A stretch of DNA of 64,000 bases from Metaphire vulgaris (GCA_018105865.1 CM030832.1:13047919-13111918); one strand, 5' to 3'. Counted from the stretch's first letter, positions 23,501 through 35,056 are shown. The notes: a model not told the origin generated them from the sequence alone. Numbers and translations are program-made.

Positions 23501-26500
23501 AGCACAATATCCTTTTCAAAGCAACACTTAGGCCATGCCCCGTTGGTAGACGTTTTCCATAGCTACGGTGCAGTTTTCGCATGATTATACAAATCAGTAG
23601 GATAAAGTGCAGATAAATTATATGGGTTCCAGTAAGACTAACTATGCAAATATAAATATGTGCATCCACCTACAAAACAATAAATCAGCTGAGATATTCT
23701 CACATCGCTGTTGTAAGAGCCAAAGGGGTTTTTTGTTGTAGGTCCCCAAGGGACCGGGACCTCCAACAACTGTTGGAGTTGCCAAAATAAGGAGGATAGA
23801 AGAGGGAAGGGAAGAGGCAGAGGAAGGGGAGAGGATGTTGGAGGGTCAGTGAGCAAAGAGGGGAGAGAGAGAGAAGGAAAGTGAGGAAAACGGAAAGACA
23901 GAGGAGAGAGGGAGATGGAAAAGATGATAGGGGGAAAGTGGTTTCAAGGGACATATGGCAAAGGACATTTGGGAAAGGGGTGGGCCAGAGCAGGGGAAAG
24001 AGAGAGGGAGATTCAGACTAAGCAACACAATGTGTCGCAGGGTCAATCTAGTATGAAAATATAAGTGTAGTCTTAATTTACCTCGAGGGTCACCCACAAA
24101 GCCTACTGGTCCTCTTGGACCAGTAAGTCCAGGACCATCTCTTCGTTCACCTGAAGGCATGTCGCCTAAAAGGCCACCACGAATGCGAGGACCTGGCATT
24201 GGTCCACGAGCACCTACAAAACAAGAAATAAATATAAAATAACCTTGAAAAACACATTTTTGAAAATGAAACAAGTCACTCACAATATTATAGGTCATTC
24301 ATTAGTCTAGCAAAATTTTCTTAAAATAAGTTTGGTGATCACAAATATTAACAACTGATAATGATGCATTCAGCATGGCATTTGAATCAGACAAGTTGCG
24401 GGAGAATGTTTAGTTGTTTCATTATGCTAAATAAATTAGTCAAATAGGCTGACAACAGTGATCAGAAATTCCCCTCTCTCCCAACTAATACCCTGGCTGA
24501 ACTTTATAAGACAAAGGTCATTAAGTAAAAGCATAACTGCAAGACTAATTTATATTGAATGAAACATTAAAAATTTAAATTGCTACTGCGTCCTTGACAA
24601 AAGTTTAACATATTTCATATGCTTACCAAATTCTGGACCTGGTCCCATGTTGCCTGGTAGACCTGGAACATTGTTGTTACCCATCATTCCTCCAGGACCA
24701 ATTCTGGGGCCGCCAGATGAACCATGGCCAGGACCAGGACCAGGACCAGGACCAAGAAGAGGGACTCCTCTGCCAATTGGAACTGAAGGGAAAAAGCCCG
24801 GTCTGACCTCCTGAAAGCAACAGGCAACAAAGTTATAAAACTGGTCAATAAAAAGAAACATCTGACAACAGTGCTATTTCATCTTCAAAAATATTTTACC
24901 ATTAATGCAACTTTAATCAATATAACAAACAGTTTTAAAATAGGGAAACATTACAGTAAAACCTCTTTAGCTCGCCCCTCTTTAGGTCGCCAAACTCCCC
25001 TCTCGCCATTGATGGGTCAAGAACGGATTTCCACTCATGTAAAATAACTCATTTAGTCGCCAATCGCCAATTTCATCACAACTTTCAAATTCCATGCCTA
25101 TGTATTATGACCTCTTTTGCTCGCCATAGCAACTTTACTTATCGGTTTGACCGTTTATAGGCCAAGCTCCCGACCGACTGTTTACACAATTAATGACCCT
25201 TCCCCCCGATGAATACATCGGTGTTGATAATTGATAATCTAGTCCGTGCCCTGGTGTTATCCAGGCTGGATTATTGTAATAGCCTCCTCCTCGGTCTTCC
25301 CGACTATCAGCTGGGCCGACTGCAATCGGTCCTGAACGCCGCCGCCGGATGATTTTCGGTGCCAGGTGGCATGACCACGTTACCCGTTATTGGGATAAGC
25401 TCCATTGGCTCAAGATTCGTTTTTAAACGATGCTCGCTGACCTTCCGAGCCTTGCATGACCCTTTCTGCCCCGAATATCTTTCGGCGTTTCGCAGGCGGT
25501 GATGACAGACTGTCGCAAACAGCAACCGTTCTAGCAAAGCGATCTCACCTCTACGTTCCTCCTCCGTCTAAGACCGTGAAGCTTGGAGAAAGATCTGTGA
25601 CTCGGGCAATCCTCTCCTTTGGAACGCACTTCCAGCTTCTGTGACCACGACAACCAACCGAGTCGTTCTTATCGAACCTTAAAACTCATTTATTTCGTTT
25701 ATCGTATGACTGTCTTTTTAAAACGCTCTTGCCTTTGGCCTTGGCCATGCTATAGCGCTACATAAATTATCAAGTAGAATAGAATAGAATCAGCTATTAA
25801 CCTGTCAGCTAATGACTGGTGAAGGGATTGTGGTAGAGGTCTGCACGGGGAGGGGGCAAGAATCTGACCCCGACAGTTTACCTCCCTCCCGCCACTCGCC
25901 CCACCCTGCGATGGCCCATCCCGCTCCGTGGCTTTTGTCTCCAACCCAGCAGTCCCCGTGGCAGCAGACAATGGATCGGATTTACAAAAACTTTTCACCT
26001 GTAGGGCGTAGGCCTGTATGCTGCTGTATTACATCAGCAGCAGGTCCTCTGGTCTGCATTATCAACAATACGAAACACCGACGCATCCTACTAGCTTAGA
26101 GCCTTTTCCTTTACAAGTTGACAGTTTTAAAGCCGACCTGCTGTCTATACGTGAATATATAGCAACCTGTCATTTGTTCATGAGCTGACCCGTCCCTACT
26201 GGTATCCGGGGCACCCAAAATTCTCATCCCCGCCCCGTAAAAGGCAAACCTACTGTAGTTTCAGTAGTGAGCATTGTATTCGTTAAGCCGCCAAACTCGC
26301 CCCTCGCCAAACTTTCACCCTTGACCAATAGTGGCGGGCTAAAGAGGTTTTACTGTATATTCAGCAGATACTATAATGATCATGACAATCCATTATGCAT
26401 TACAAAATATTCAATTCATGGGACATCAGCTCTTGCAAACATTCTAAATTCTAATAAATGGCAAGACATTAAATCTTTAACTAACATTGCATCAGAGCAC

Positions 26501-29500
26501 ATCAAATCACTCTTAATGCTTACCATGTTCTGGGATGATGGATTAAGCAAGGCTTGCGATGAAGCAGAAGGGGGAGCTGAAGTAGCACCTGTACTTGGAC
26601 TGGTAGAAGGCAGGAGCGGAGGAATCTGCTCCGTTGGCCGATGTAACATTGCCTGTTCAAATAATAATAATAATAGTCTTCAACATAATAAATATACATC
26701 CTTTAATACAGATGAATCAGCCTACTTGGTGTTGTGTGACCAGTTTTTGTCAGAACATCAAAGTTAAGCAACATTGGGCATATCTCATGCTTGATGGGTG
26801 ACCATTCCGGGATGTAGTCATGGCGATGAAGGCCAACCAAGCCATTCATCACTTAGGCATCGATAAAGTGGTACCAGCATTAAGCTGTGAAAGTAAAGCA
26901 TGGGTCTAGAGAAAGCAATAGCAAACTACTCTAGATTAATGGCATAAGCCAAATGCATCACTGCTTGTCTGATACACAGAGAGCAGTGCTGGACCCTGTG
27001 CTTATCTGAGTATGGGACTACCTTTATCTTCTTAAAACAGATTAAGGTAATGGTAGACTGATTTTAATGTTCCTGCCATAGTAATAAATATGAAGTTCAT
27101 AGATATTTGCTTATAGAAACATGCTGAAGTGTCAAAGAATTATCTGTCACCAGGAGCCTTCATATTCATAAAAAACTACACATGTGTACTCCTTAGGTAC
27201 GTGATGATGACTTTCATTTTTTGCTCTGTGGACATTAATCATAAGCACACACAGGATCTCCAAATGACAGCAAAATAAAATGACTGGGTTCGTTATCAAA
27301 CACAGAACATATTTAAGTTTTAATTCAACATGAAAGTATACCTTGTTAAATAGGCACTTGTAATGATTAATGGGAAATATAACATCTAAATAACAGTGTT
27401 TGCAATAAAGTGTAAGTAATGAGTTGCTAACCATAGATGAATGAACCAAACATCATTTAAAATTAAAGTTTGGGTGCAGTCTTAAAAGAAAATAATTTAC
27501 AATCTTTGTCAAACATTAATTGCCTTCATATTTTATGTGACTCTTATCATAACATTCTTCCCTTTTGCAATTCCATTCTCACAACTAGTACTTTGCTGTA
27601 AAATCAGAAGTGAAATAATTACAATACAACAAAAGCATGACAAGCCAAACTGACCAGTGCTACTTGAGGATCAACAATTTTCATAACAATCTGTGCCTGC
27701 AGCAGAGCATAAGCAAGCTGCGGATTCTGAAGCAGCATATTGCGGGCTTCATTTGGATTGTTCTGTATGCAAAGCTACCAAAAAAGACACTCATATAAAC
27801 TACATGTAAAGTCAAATGTAAAGATAAAGATTACTATATAGGCTCATGGCACAAAGGAGAATTGAAGCATGTGTGCCTTCAATTTTTTATGGAATAGGCT
27901 AGATGAGAGCAGAGCTCCACAAGTCCTCCTTCTCTCACCACCATTCCTTCCATTAAGCAAGTACCCAATGTAATCATTCAAAGCTGAGCCAACTGAGTGA
28001 GCAACTGGGATAGAAACCGAAATGTTTCTGCCACAGTCAAGGTCTGAACCCGGACCTCGTGACAATCAGTCCAAAGCCACAAATCACTATCGACAAGCAT
28101 AAGGAAACTAAGAAAGATGATACAAAATTTTCTTAATATCCTGATGATACATAATCAATTAGTAAAATCGAAGTCATCACCAGGAAAACTAATTAAAACA
28201 GTAATAATTCTCAATAAAACACATGCAAGCACACTTGTACCTTAGTTACGTGGTAAATCAGCATGGTGTTAGCACAATTTTGTCATGCCATAGTACTATA
28301 AAATCTAGAGTTAAATCAAGTCTCTTTTGGTTTCTCTTCTCCTTTATAATCTGTCTTTATCCTGTATAATCTATCTTGCTGCTTTCCCACTCTGACTGAA
28401 CTCGGGAACTGACATGGTCTTTTGCAGTTTGGATTTGAAGTAACATTGCTTGATATCTTTAAGTATTAGAACTTGTGCTATAATAATAATACACACACAC
28501 AGTACTGTGAATCAGATGAAGGTGATAAACACACGTGCATATATACACACATAGCACAGAAACAAAAACATAATTAAAAGCCTGTAAGAGATTTCACCTT
28601 CATCTGCTTCATTAATTCAAACATCTGTTCTGGTGGCAAACTGGCCACTGCTCTGGAGATAGCTTCTGGCGCCTTTTCTGTATCAACTGGTTCTCCAAAT
28701 GGACTCTTTATATGGAAAGAAATTACTCATATTACAAGAATCTGTCTGTAATAAAAGGCTTCACTCTACAAGCAATTCTTTATTTTAATACTATTATAAT
28801 ACTGAAGAATCAAAAATCTCTTACACAAAATTATTACACATCTGCAATAACAGCATTACCGTATATATTCGTGATAAAGTCGAGAAATTTAAGGCCAATT
28901 CACAGGTTATATATCCTGACCTCGACTTATACTCGAGGCACTAACTGTTGGGTAAAGTTTCCATACATAGCATGTCGAAAATAATTAATTTATCTAACTG
29001 CGTAATTATTTTCAACATACGCTACGGCATCTAAATAAAAGTTCACATCAGCGCTTTTAAGATTGGTAATTTATAGGCGCCACATAAATAGTAATTAAAT
29101 ATTGGCGCTACATAAATACAAAAAAATTCAAGATTACCGGTAATTAAGATTTTTATATTGTCAAGAATGAGTGAATAGCAGGTTTAAAATTTTCTTAATC
29201 GTCAGGAATCAATCTGGGAATGTGAAATCGTTCAGTTTCTCGATAGTTCAAAGCTAAAACGCAGTTTTTCAATCAAAACAATGGCGTCGCTGCCGCCACA
29301 TGCCCACTTCGCGTCCGCCATTGTTCCGACTCTCACTATCACCTCAAGAGGGTTCGCCGCGATGACATCACTTCGACTTATTCCCGGGTCAATGACTTTA
29401 GACACCTTCAAATACCCAAAATCTAGGGGTCGACTTATACTCGGATCGACTTTATCTCAAGTATATACCGTAATAAAACAAACACCACAAAATCCGTCTT

Positions 29501-32500
29501 TCAAGTCAAGTTCAATAACAACAGAAATATAACATGCATCCAACATTTAACAAGATATTCAATTCACAATAACTATAGTACATCAAAATACTATATATTG
29601 AAAATGGTTAGAGCCCAATATAGTCTTTTTATATGCAAGATACTAATTAATATTAATAGAATCTATTTAAGAACAGAGGTTCATTTCTATTGACTGACAG
29701 AAACTTCGTCTTGCAAAAACTGTATAAAAGTCAAGACTTTTGCTGCAGTAATTTGTCTAGTAAGAAACTTAGTCACTTCCAGAAAATTTTAAAACTATTA
29801 AAACACAAAAAATTACATTTGCAAGATGAAATAATCTATGCACATAAGTAAATAGACACACATTTAAAAAAACTCAATGGTCAACACAGACAGTATGAAT
29901 AAAAAATGTTTCTGCTAATACTCTGATGAGAGAAAAAAAGAGAAATTTACCTCAGTCATTGGTCCACCACCAGGCTGCATCACTGACATTAAAAACACAA
30001 ATACGGATGTGAAAGCAATTTTGCATAATATCAAGCACATTGATGCATTTTCAAATACAGCACACAAGAATCACTAGCGTAATTTGAATTTATAAAATAA
30101 CCTGCAGGGAAGCACTACTTCAGTACCTAAATGGTTCACTGATTGTAGGGATTTTCATGACTGTAGATCACATACCACTCTCACTCAGCATTGGTTATTC
30201 AGATTAAATGGACCTACTCTCTCATTCTCAACACTTGCGTAATACCAATACCAATATATGGATGTGAATCTTGGATCATTAATAAAGAACTGGAGAAAAA
30301 AATTAATAACAAAGAGAAAATAAATGGCTTAGAAGAATACAAAGGATTGGATACAAAAAACATATGCCCGTAACAAATGAAGAAGTTAGAGAGAGAACAC
30401 TGCAACCAAGCATCATGGAAGTAATGAGAAAGAGAAGAATGAAATGGATTGGATACATAGGATACATACTCAGAATGGAAGAAATAAGAAACCCAAAATG
30501 AATTTTCAACTACACACCAGAGGGAAGAAGATCTAAAGAAAGAACAAAAAGATGATGGGTGGACGGATTAGAAGAGGATCTGCACATGGCAGGGCTGAAT
30601 CTCAACTGAAAAACTGACGGAAGATACTGAATGACACTTTCGAATATATAGCAAAGGACTGAACTTTGGAGAGATGTCATGGAGAAGTCGATAGCTGGAC
30701 ACAGCTGGAGGACGAAAACCTGACCTGACTCTCTGGAATGGGCAGTCTCCATCTATACGAACCTCACTTCTTACTCCCACACTCAGTTCATTGCGAAAAC
30801 TAAATTCTCATTTTCTTATCAAGCAACTCTAAGCTGGGAGTGCCTCTGAGCAGAAATACAAGAGGCGCTATATAAGTTCCATATTACATTACAGTTGTAC
30901 TTATCACTATGGGCACATGCAGGACTAAAGAAGCTCAAAACAAACTATGCAACACTATAAAGTTTCCCCCAGCTGCATGCTGCTTTTAATATATAAACAA
31001 TGGCAAATTACAAAATTTCAAAGCAATTTCAAAGCAAAGTAATTTTCAGTATTTTCTGCTTTAGCATATTTTAATTGAAACATTGGTGCCTGGATCCCAG
31101 GTTTGATCCTTAAAATGTAGAACCTTGTATAATCAATGCACAAATACATGACAATTCTGTAGCCTTGTCAGAAATTACTCTTGTGCATTACATGATACAA
31201 TTTCTAATTTTTATTCAATAAAATCAAAGAAAAGTACATCTGCCTTCATCTTTTCCCTGCTCTCCTGCAGCAACTCCGACCCTCAGGGGTCTGCCGTTGA
31301 AGTCATGATTATTAAGATTTCGCATTGCACACTGAGCAGTTTCCAGATCTTGGTATTCACAAAATCCATAACCTTTTGGTTTTCCAGTCTCTCTGTCATA
31401 GACAAGCCTGAAACCAAAATTTAATAATAATAACAACAATGAACAATACAAACAATATTTTGATCCTAATCAAACAATGAAAACACAACAAAAAGCAAAA
31501 TCATTCAATTATCTTAGAAACAGATTTTAAAGTTTATGTAATGAAGTTCACACAATGGCCAATATCATCATGACTCATAACAAAAAAGTTAATTTTGCAT
31601 TAAAGCCAAGCCAAGAAAATATTACCTGAAGCTAACAACAGTTCCTGCTTGATTAAAGATTTCTTTCAGCTGCTCTTCAGTTGCTTCATAAGGAATATTT
31701 CCAACTGCAAATGTGAGGGAAAGACTGGATATCAAAGATAGGGGTGATACAGATAATAAAAAGTTGAAATAAATACCAATAATCATAAACAGTGTTACAG
31801 TGGTTTATTTTTCAAAAATTTGTGGGGTCAGACAATTCCCAAAACTTTGGCCTCCAGTGGGGTGTCAGACATGCAAAAACCACAATTTTCACACTAAAGA
31901 GTCAAGTTCGACTAGTGACCGAGGTAGGAAGACCTGTAGTGCAGGGATCTTTCAAGAAAAGTGTGAGATTCAGAGGTCCTAAAATTCCTGGAAAATACGG
32001 AAATTTCCCATTTACGCTTCTACTTCACCTCACATATATGCGGAAATTGCAGTTTAGTTCAGCTGTATATGAGAAAATTGCTGCATTTTTGGTTGCGTGC
32101 TCCACACTTTGCCGTAAAAAACCAATGAGCAAAAATGGACATTCATACACGCCGCTGGGCCCGTGTATATGTGTGTGTGTGAGAGGAAAATAGGGAAAAG
32201 TGCAAAATATGCGATGAAGATAACAAAAAGTGCTGATAAAATTGTGCATACATATATATGTGGAAATCGCAATAAAAACAGAAAGTGTGACACAATAAAA
32301 ATTTGCTAAATAAGTGATCACAATTTCTCAATAAACCGGTATTACTAAGTAATTCATTTGTCGATTTTAGCTATTTTATTTATTTCAGTGTCTCTTGCTG
32401 GCGATGGCCGCCTATTGTCAATGTAGATTTATAAATTGAAAGCCATCTTATAATCTAAATTTTATGTAAACTGCTGTTTTAGTGTTGCCTGTGAACCAGG

Positions 32501-33898
32501 CAGCCATTCATACTTCTGCCAGAGGTCGCTGACACTAGTGACTCATGTAATCGGTGATGGCGGGTACGATGTAGTCGATAGAGCTACACGAACATTTACA
32601 GTGAAGCTGTCAACCGATCACTAATAATAATAATAACAATGTGATTTAACCTCTAAACTGGGTTCGCCGTTTATAAACGGCGCGCGCCAATCATTCGTCA
32701 AATGGGACGCCGTTTATAAACGGTGCTCAACTCCAGCGCCTGTTCCTCAAATGGGTTCACCATTTATAAACGTTGCAATGCAAAAATTCAATTTAGTTAT
32801 TATCCATTAGCTAGATGGTAGCTCTTTTTAGCTATTGTGCCCTCTATAAGCAAGAAATATAGGTTTTATTCGACCGAGGTTCATAGATTTGTGAAAGAGT
32901 CATTTCTTGGGTTTGAAATATGATAACTACCCCAAATGAATAAATTGTCGAAAAACTTAAATATAATAAGACATTTAAAATCACTCTTAGATCTTGATGC
33001 CCTTCAGCAACTATACTTTGCATTAATTTACTCATACTTATCATATTGTACAATAATTTAGAGAAGTAATTATAAATCAAACCTTAAAATAATCCAAACT
33101 ATTCAAAATAAATCTATTAAGCTAATATATAGAGACTGATTACTCAGATACTGCAAATCAATATTACAAACACAAAATTTTAAACATTGAAAGCTTGTAT
33201 AAAATGCAAACTTTAATATTTGTTTTCAAATATAACAATAATTTTCTGCCTCAATATTATCAAACTATTAATTTTTTGAAAATAAAGCCCATAAACTGAA
33301 AGTTAACCTCAGGGGCCCATATAATCTTTTTGTTCCATATGCTTCAACTAACATAAGAAAATTTACAACTAAATTCACAGGACCAAGACTTTGGAATAGC
33401 CTACCCTCTGATTTGCAAAGCATTAAACATTGGCACCAATATAAAAAGGCTATAAAAAGCCACCTCTTAACTTAACTAAATAAATGAATGATACTATATG
33501 TATATGTTAAATAACCTTATCTCATTTATGTTTATCAATCTATAATACTAACATTCCCTTAAGTTAGATAATTAAGTATTGTTTTGCTTATGTAACATTA
33601 TTGTAATGTACAAATATTTTACGCTTGACTTAATGTACAATCATTACGATTTTCCTTAACTAAACTTAACATTTTACTCTACTGTCTTACTGTACAACTG
33701 GGTTGATCAATATGCGGGACTTTTCCCTTAGATCAGCCTATTTCTCATAATGTCTGTTTGTAAGTCAGAAAATGAGTTGGCCAAGTCAAATTAGCTTCAT
33801 TAGTTTTCTTATATATAAGTCTAGGCCAACTATGCGATTGTAAGATCTGTATGTATAAGATATCTGTCTGTATCCTTACATTATTGAGAAATACACTG

Positions 33899-33984
<86 letters not shown>

Positions 33985-34130
33985 ATTAGAAGAGAATGGC
34001 TTCAAAACTGACCGAAGACAGACCTCGCCGCCCTCTCTTCGGCCATTCCAAAGGAGAGAAGCGGCTGTTGCTGCTGTTGTTGTTGTTGAGGAGGAGGAAG
34101 AGGCATCATCTGTTTGCCGAAACCAGCCAT
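20447..34130 (-). CDS. CSTF2: Cleavage stimulation factor subunit 2 (CstF-64), 12 coding exons
   Basis: Coding exons: 34130-34013, 31704-31626, 31407-31238, 29982-29951, 28705-28598, 27774-27655, 26652-26524, 24810-24627, 24213-24082, 21553-21201, 20921-20862, 20566-20447. They sum to 1605 nt, 534 residues, with all phases consistent. CstF-64 binds the GU-rich element downstream of the cleavage site and, with CstF-77, promotes mRNA 3-prime end cleavage in the nucleus. Visible: an N-terminal poly-Q extension, an RRM (residues about 37-113, RNP2 VFVGNIP, RNP1 KGYGFCEY), the hinge that binds CstF-77/symplekin (about 134-212), a Gly/Pro/Met-rich region, and the C-terminal helical domain that binds Pcf11 (about 490-534, [19 protein letters not shown]). 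The length is close to the vertebrate protein (577). The start is the ATG at 34130, with an in-frame TAA six codons upstream. Confidence 0.95.
21201..21553 (-). CDS. CSTF2: CSTF2 exon 10: MGPG repeat region
   Basis: 117 codons with many MGPG and MDMGP units plus [11 protein letters not shown]. It occupies the place of the MEARA/G pentapeptide repeats of vertebrate CSTF2 but has a different repeat unit. Plus-strand frames over it are shadows. Confidence 0.92.
21800..22890 (-). mobile_element. LINE reverse transcriptase, degraded
   Basis: Minus-strand fragments in several frames keep reverse transcriptase landmarks: [20 protein letters not shown], then [10 protein letters not shown] (the catalytic FADD box near 22590), and the C-terminal [15 protein letters not shown] and WFGHVTRN segments. 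Frameshifts and stops are frequent. It lies in a CSTF2 intron, in the same orientation as the gene. Confidence 0.75.
23690..24052 (+). mobile_element. Possible Helitron 3-prime end, purine-rich body
   Basis: The segment ends with a short imperfect stem-loop (GCAACAC AAT GTGTCGC) followed nine bases later by CTAGT at 24048-24052 and then AT, the form expected of a Helitron 3-prime terminus. The body is GA-rich. The 5-prime end is not resolved and no helicase is present. Confidence 0.35.
24082..24213 (-). CDS. CSTF2: CSTF2 exon 9: Gly/Arg-rich segment
   Basis: It encodes [20 protein letters not shown] and then [25 protein letters not shown] matches the PRGLLGDAP motif of vertebrate CstF-64. 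A possible Helitron end lies 30 bp into the following intron. Confidence 0.92.
24627..24810 (-). CDS. CSTF2: CSTF2 exon 8: Gly/Pro-rich segment
   Basis: 61 codons dominated by PGPGPGPG and [19 protein letters not shown]. It belongs to the Pro/Gly-rich region found between hinge and C terminus in CstF-64. The sequence is low-complexity, so the family fit rests on position and phase. Confidence 0.9.
24954..26354. mobile_element. pogo/Tigger-like element with captured LINE
   Basis: The termini CAGTAAAACCTCTTTAGC and GCTAAAGAGGTTTTACTG are perfect inverted repeats flanked by TA on both sides, as in pogo/Tigger elements. The subterminal CGCC/GGCG motifs recur. The interior holds a LINE 3-prime end (25232-25795) and no transposase. 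Confidence 0.75.
25232..25795 (+). mobile_element. L2/CR1-like LINE 3-prime end with AATAG tail
   Basis: Translation gives [20 protein letters not shown] and [20 protein letters not shown], the conserved thumb region, then HWLKIRF. The sequence ends with the TATAGCGCTACATAAATTAT-type 3-prime end and a (TAGAA)n tail at about 25776-25791. It has stops, so it is inactive. Confidence 0.75.
26721..27033 (+). mobile_element. 5S rRNA-derived SINE, degraded copy
   Basis: The head has TCAAAGTTAAGCAACATTGG and TTGATGGGTGACCATTCCGG, matching the internal promoter boxes of 5S rRNA, followed by a body shared with 40245-40569 (GGTCTAGAGAAAGCAATAGC, CTCTAGATTAATGGC) and the tail GGGACTACCTTTA. It is not a functional 5S gene. 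Confidence 0.8.
27655..27774 (-). CDS. CSTF2: CSTF2 exon 6: hinge domain
   Basis: 40 codons with [20 protein letters not shown] and [20 protein letters not shown], the strongly conserved hinge. Together with exon 5 (28705-28598, [19 protein letters not shown]) it forms the CstF-77/symplekin interaction domain of the family. Confidence 0.95.
28857..29472. mobile_element. Inverted-repeat element with TCGACTTATACTCG repeats
   Basis: The left end TTACCGTATATATTCGTGAT and the reverse complement of the right end, TTACGGTATATACTTGAGAT, are terminal inverted repeats. Both are followed by AAAGTCGA. CTCGACTTATACTCGAG and GTCGACTTATACTCGGATC lie subterminally. The TSD is probably TA. It sits in a CSTF2 intron. 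Confidence 0.65.
30170..30900 (+). mobile_element. LINE C-terminal fragment and 3-prime end
   Basis: The plus-strand frames read [17 protein letters not shown], then [19 protein letters not shown], and [17 protein letters not shown], the conserved region after the reverse transcriptase domain of non-LTR retrotransposons. It ends near a GAGGCGCTATATAAG-type 3-prime terminus with ATTAC repeats. It is antisense within a CSTF2 intron. Confidence 0.6.
31238..31407 (-). CDS. CSTF2: CSTF2 exon 3: RRM core
   Basis: It carries [20 protein letters not shown] with the RNP1 motif and the third and fourth RRM strands ([11 protein letters not shown]). Two donors keep phase: a GT donor at 31237 (AGAT then GTACTT), and a GC donor at 31243 (GAAG then GCAGAT) that would drop two residues. 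I placed the end at the GT. Confidence 0.88.
31626..31704 (-). CDS. CSTF2: CSTF2 exon 2: RRM beta1-alpha1
   Basis: 79 nt coding [20 protein letters not shown] and TVVSF. Acceptor TTTGCAG, donor GTAATA. Near-identical to vertebrate CstF-64 over this stretch. Confidence 0.95.
32645..32780. repeat. Three CGCCGTTTATAAACGG palindromic units
   Basis: Three related units GGGTTCGCCGTTTATAAACG, GGGACGCCGTTTATAAACGG and GGGTTCACCATTTATAAACG occur about 50 bp apart after a TTAA. The same unit (CGCCGTTTTAAAACGGCG) lies at the right end of the piggyBac-like element at 44477-45472, so this looks like a related terminus. Upstream 31790-32640 contains no recognised feature. Confidence 0.5.
33005..33984 (+). 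mobile_element. LINE 3-prime end with (TTGA)n tail in CSTF2 intron 1
   Basis: Shifted plus-strand frames give [34 protein letters not shown] and [19 protein letters not shown] segments (here [15 protein letters not shown]), typical of the C terminus of Jockey/CR1-group LINEs. A 3-prime UTR ends in the tetranucleotide tail (TTGA)n at 33898-33984. The tail ends 28 bp from CSTF2 exon 1. Confidence 0.7.
34013..34130 (-). CDS. CSTF2: CSTF2 exon 1: poly-Q extension and start of RRM
   Basis: The exon reads [14 protein letters not shown], eight Q, PLLSFG, then [11 protein letters not shown] and one base. The donor is GTCAGT at 34012. The joined codon with exon 2 gives [11 protein letters not shown] as in all CstF-64. 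Three further in-frame ATGs (codons 8, 9 and 29) could start translation. The one at codon 29 gives the usual short N terminus. The first ATG has a good context (AAAATGG). Confidence 0.85.
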
Positions 34131-34377
34131 TTTCAGCACAAAGGCTTAGAACGCTTTCATCCGATCCAAACCAAATAATGCTCCAAAACCTTCGTATCGT
34201 TATACTCACGGCAAAGCCGGAAGTCGTCGCTATGCTTCGTTCGTTATTACTCAAAATGTTATAGCGCCTTTATTTTATTGTTTCATGTTACAAACCGTGA
34301 AAACGAGCAGCAGTGACAACGCTGCTCAGTCAAACAGGCATGCGACGCGATTCAGAAGCCCAATATACGTACTGCGA

Positions 34378-35056
34378 AGCAATGGTTCTCATACCCCTTT
34401 GCCTCGCGGACCACTTTTGAGTTTTGAAGATCAACAATTTATCGCGGACCATCTGAAAATTTAGAAAAATCATGACAAGCAAAGAAAAGGTCATTGCGTG
34501 TGATATTCGTCCCTCGCCAGTGCCCCGACGCATATTTCCAAGAAAAGTCGTTACCTTATTACATTGTGCTGCTTGCTCTATATGGAGAATCTATAATTAT
34601 GTCTAAGGGACCATCCACAAATGACGTAACGCGCTTAGGGGTCCGGACATTTGTTACGAAATGTGAGGAGGGGGTTCCCTAAGTGTGACGTAACGCAATG
34701 CAAAATTTTTAAGACGATGGCCTTTTTTGCTTGTCAGGCTATTTAATGGAGAGGAAAATATAAGGATGCCAAGTTATTTGGAGAGGGAATGATGATCTTT
34801 TTTCTTGTCAAGACTTTACGAGATTCGGGAGACCAAACGGGGGTCGGCCCGTTGTTGCGTCATATTTTAGAGGGTCCGACTTTTTCTTCCTTCGCGTTAC
34901 GATGGGGGGTCAAAAAGGTGCAAAAATCGCGCTACGTAATTTATGGATTACCCCTAAGTTTCATTAACGTTTTCCCAGAAATTGCCGCGGACCACTAGAC
35001 CCCTCTCGCAGACCACTTTTGGTCCGCCGACCCACAGGTTGAGATTTGAGAACCAC
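34378..35056. mobile_element. Long diverged hAT-type element
   Basis: The termini CAATGGTTCTCA and TGAGAACCACT, with subterminal CGCGGACCACTTTTG and GGTCCGCCGACCCACAG, match the family at 947-1268. No clear target duplication remains. Another element (34603-34957) is inserted inside. It lies just upstream of CSTF2 exon 1. Confidence 0.6.
34603..34957. mobile_element. Nested element with GACGTAACGC inverted ends
   Basis: The left end AAGGGACCATCCACAAATGA (then CGTAACGC) and the right end GCGCTACGTAATTTATGGAT are imperfect inverted repeats of a type widespread in animal genomes. Inner motifs GTTACGAAATG and CGCGTTACGATG are also inverted. The superfamily is not certain. Confidence 0.5.

Noticed and set aside
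29281..29532. 83-codon plus-strand frame with an ATG
   Set aside because: It lies inside the inverted-repeat element 28857-29472 and crosses its right end; no family resemblance.
33745..34254. 169-codon minus frame over CSTF2 exon 1 region
   Set aside because: It lacks an ATG at its start, runs through the TTGA tail of a LINE, and is in a different frame from the real exon 1, whose phase and homology to SVFVGNIP decide.
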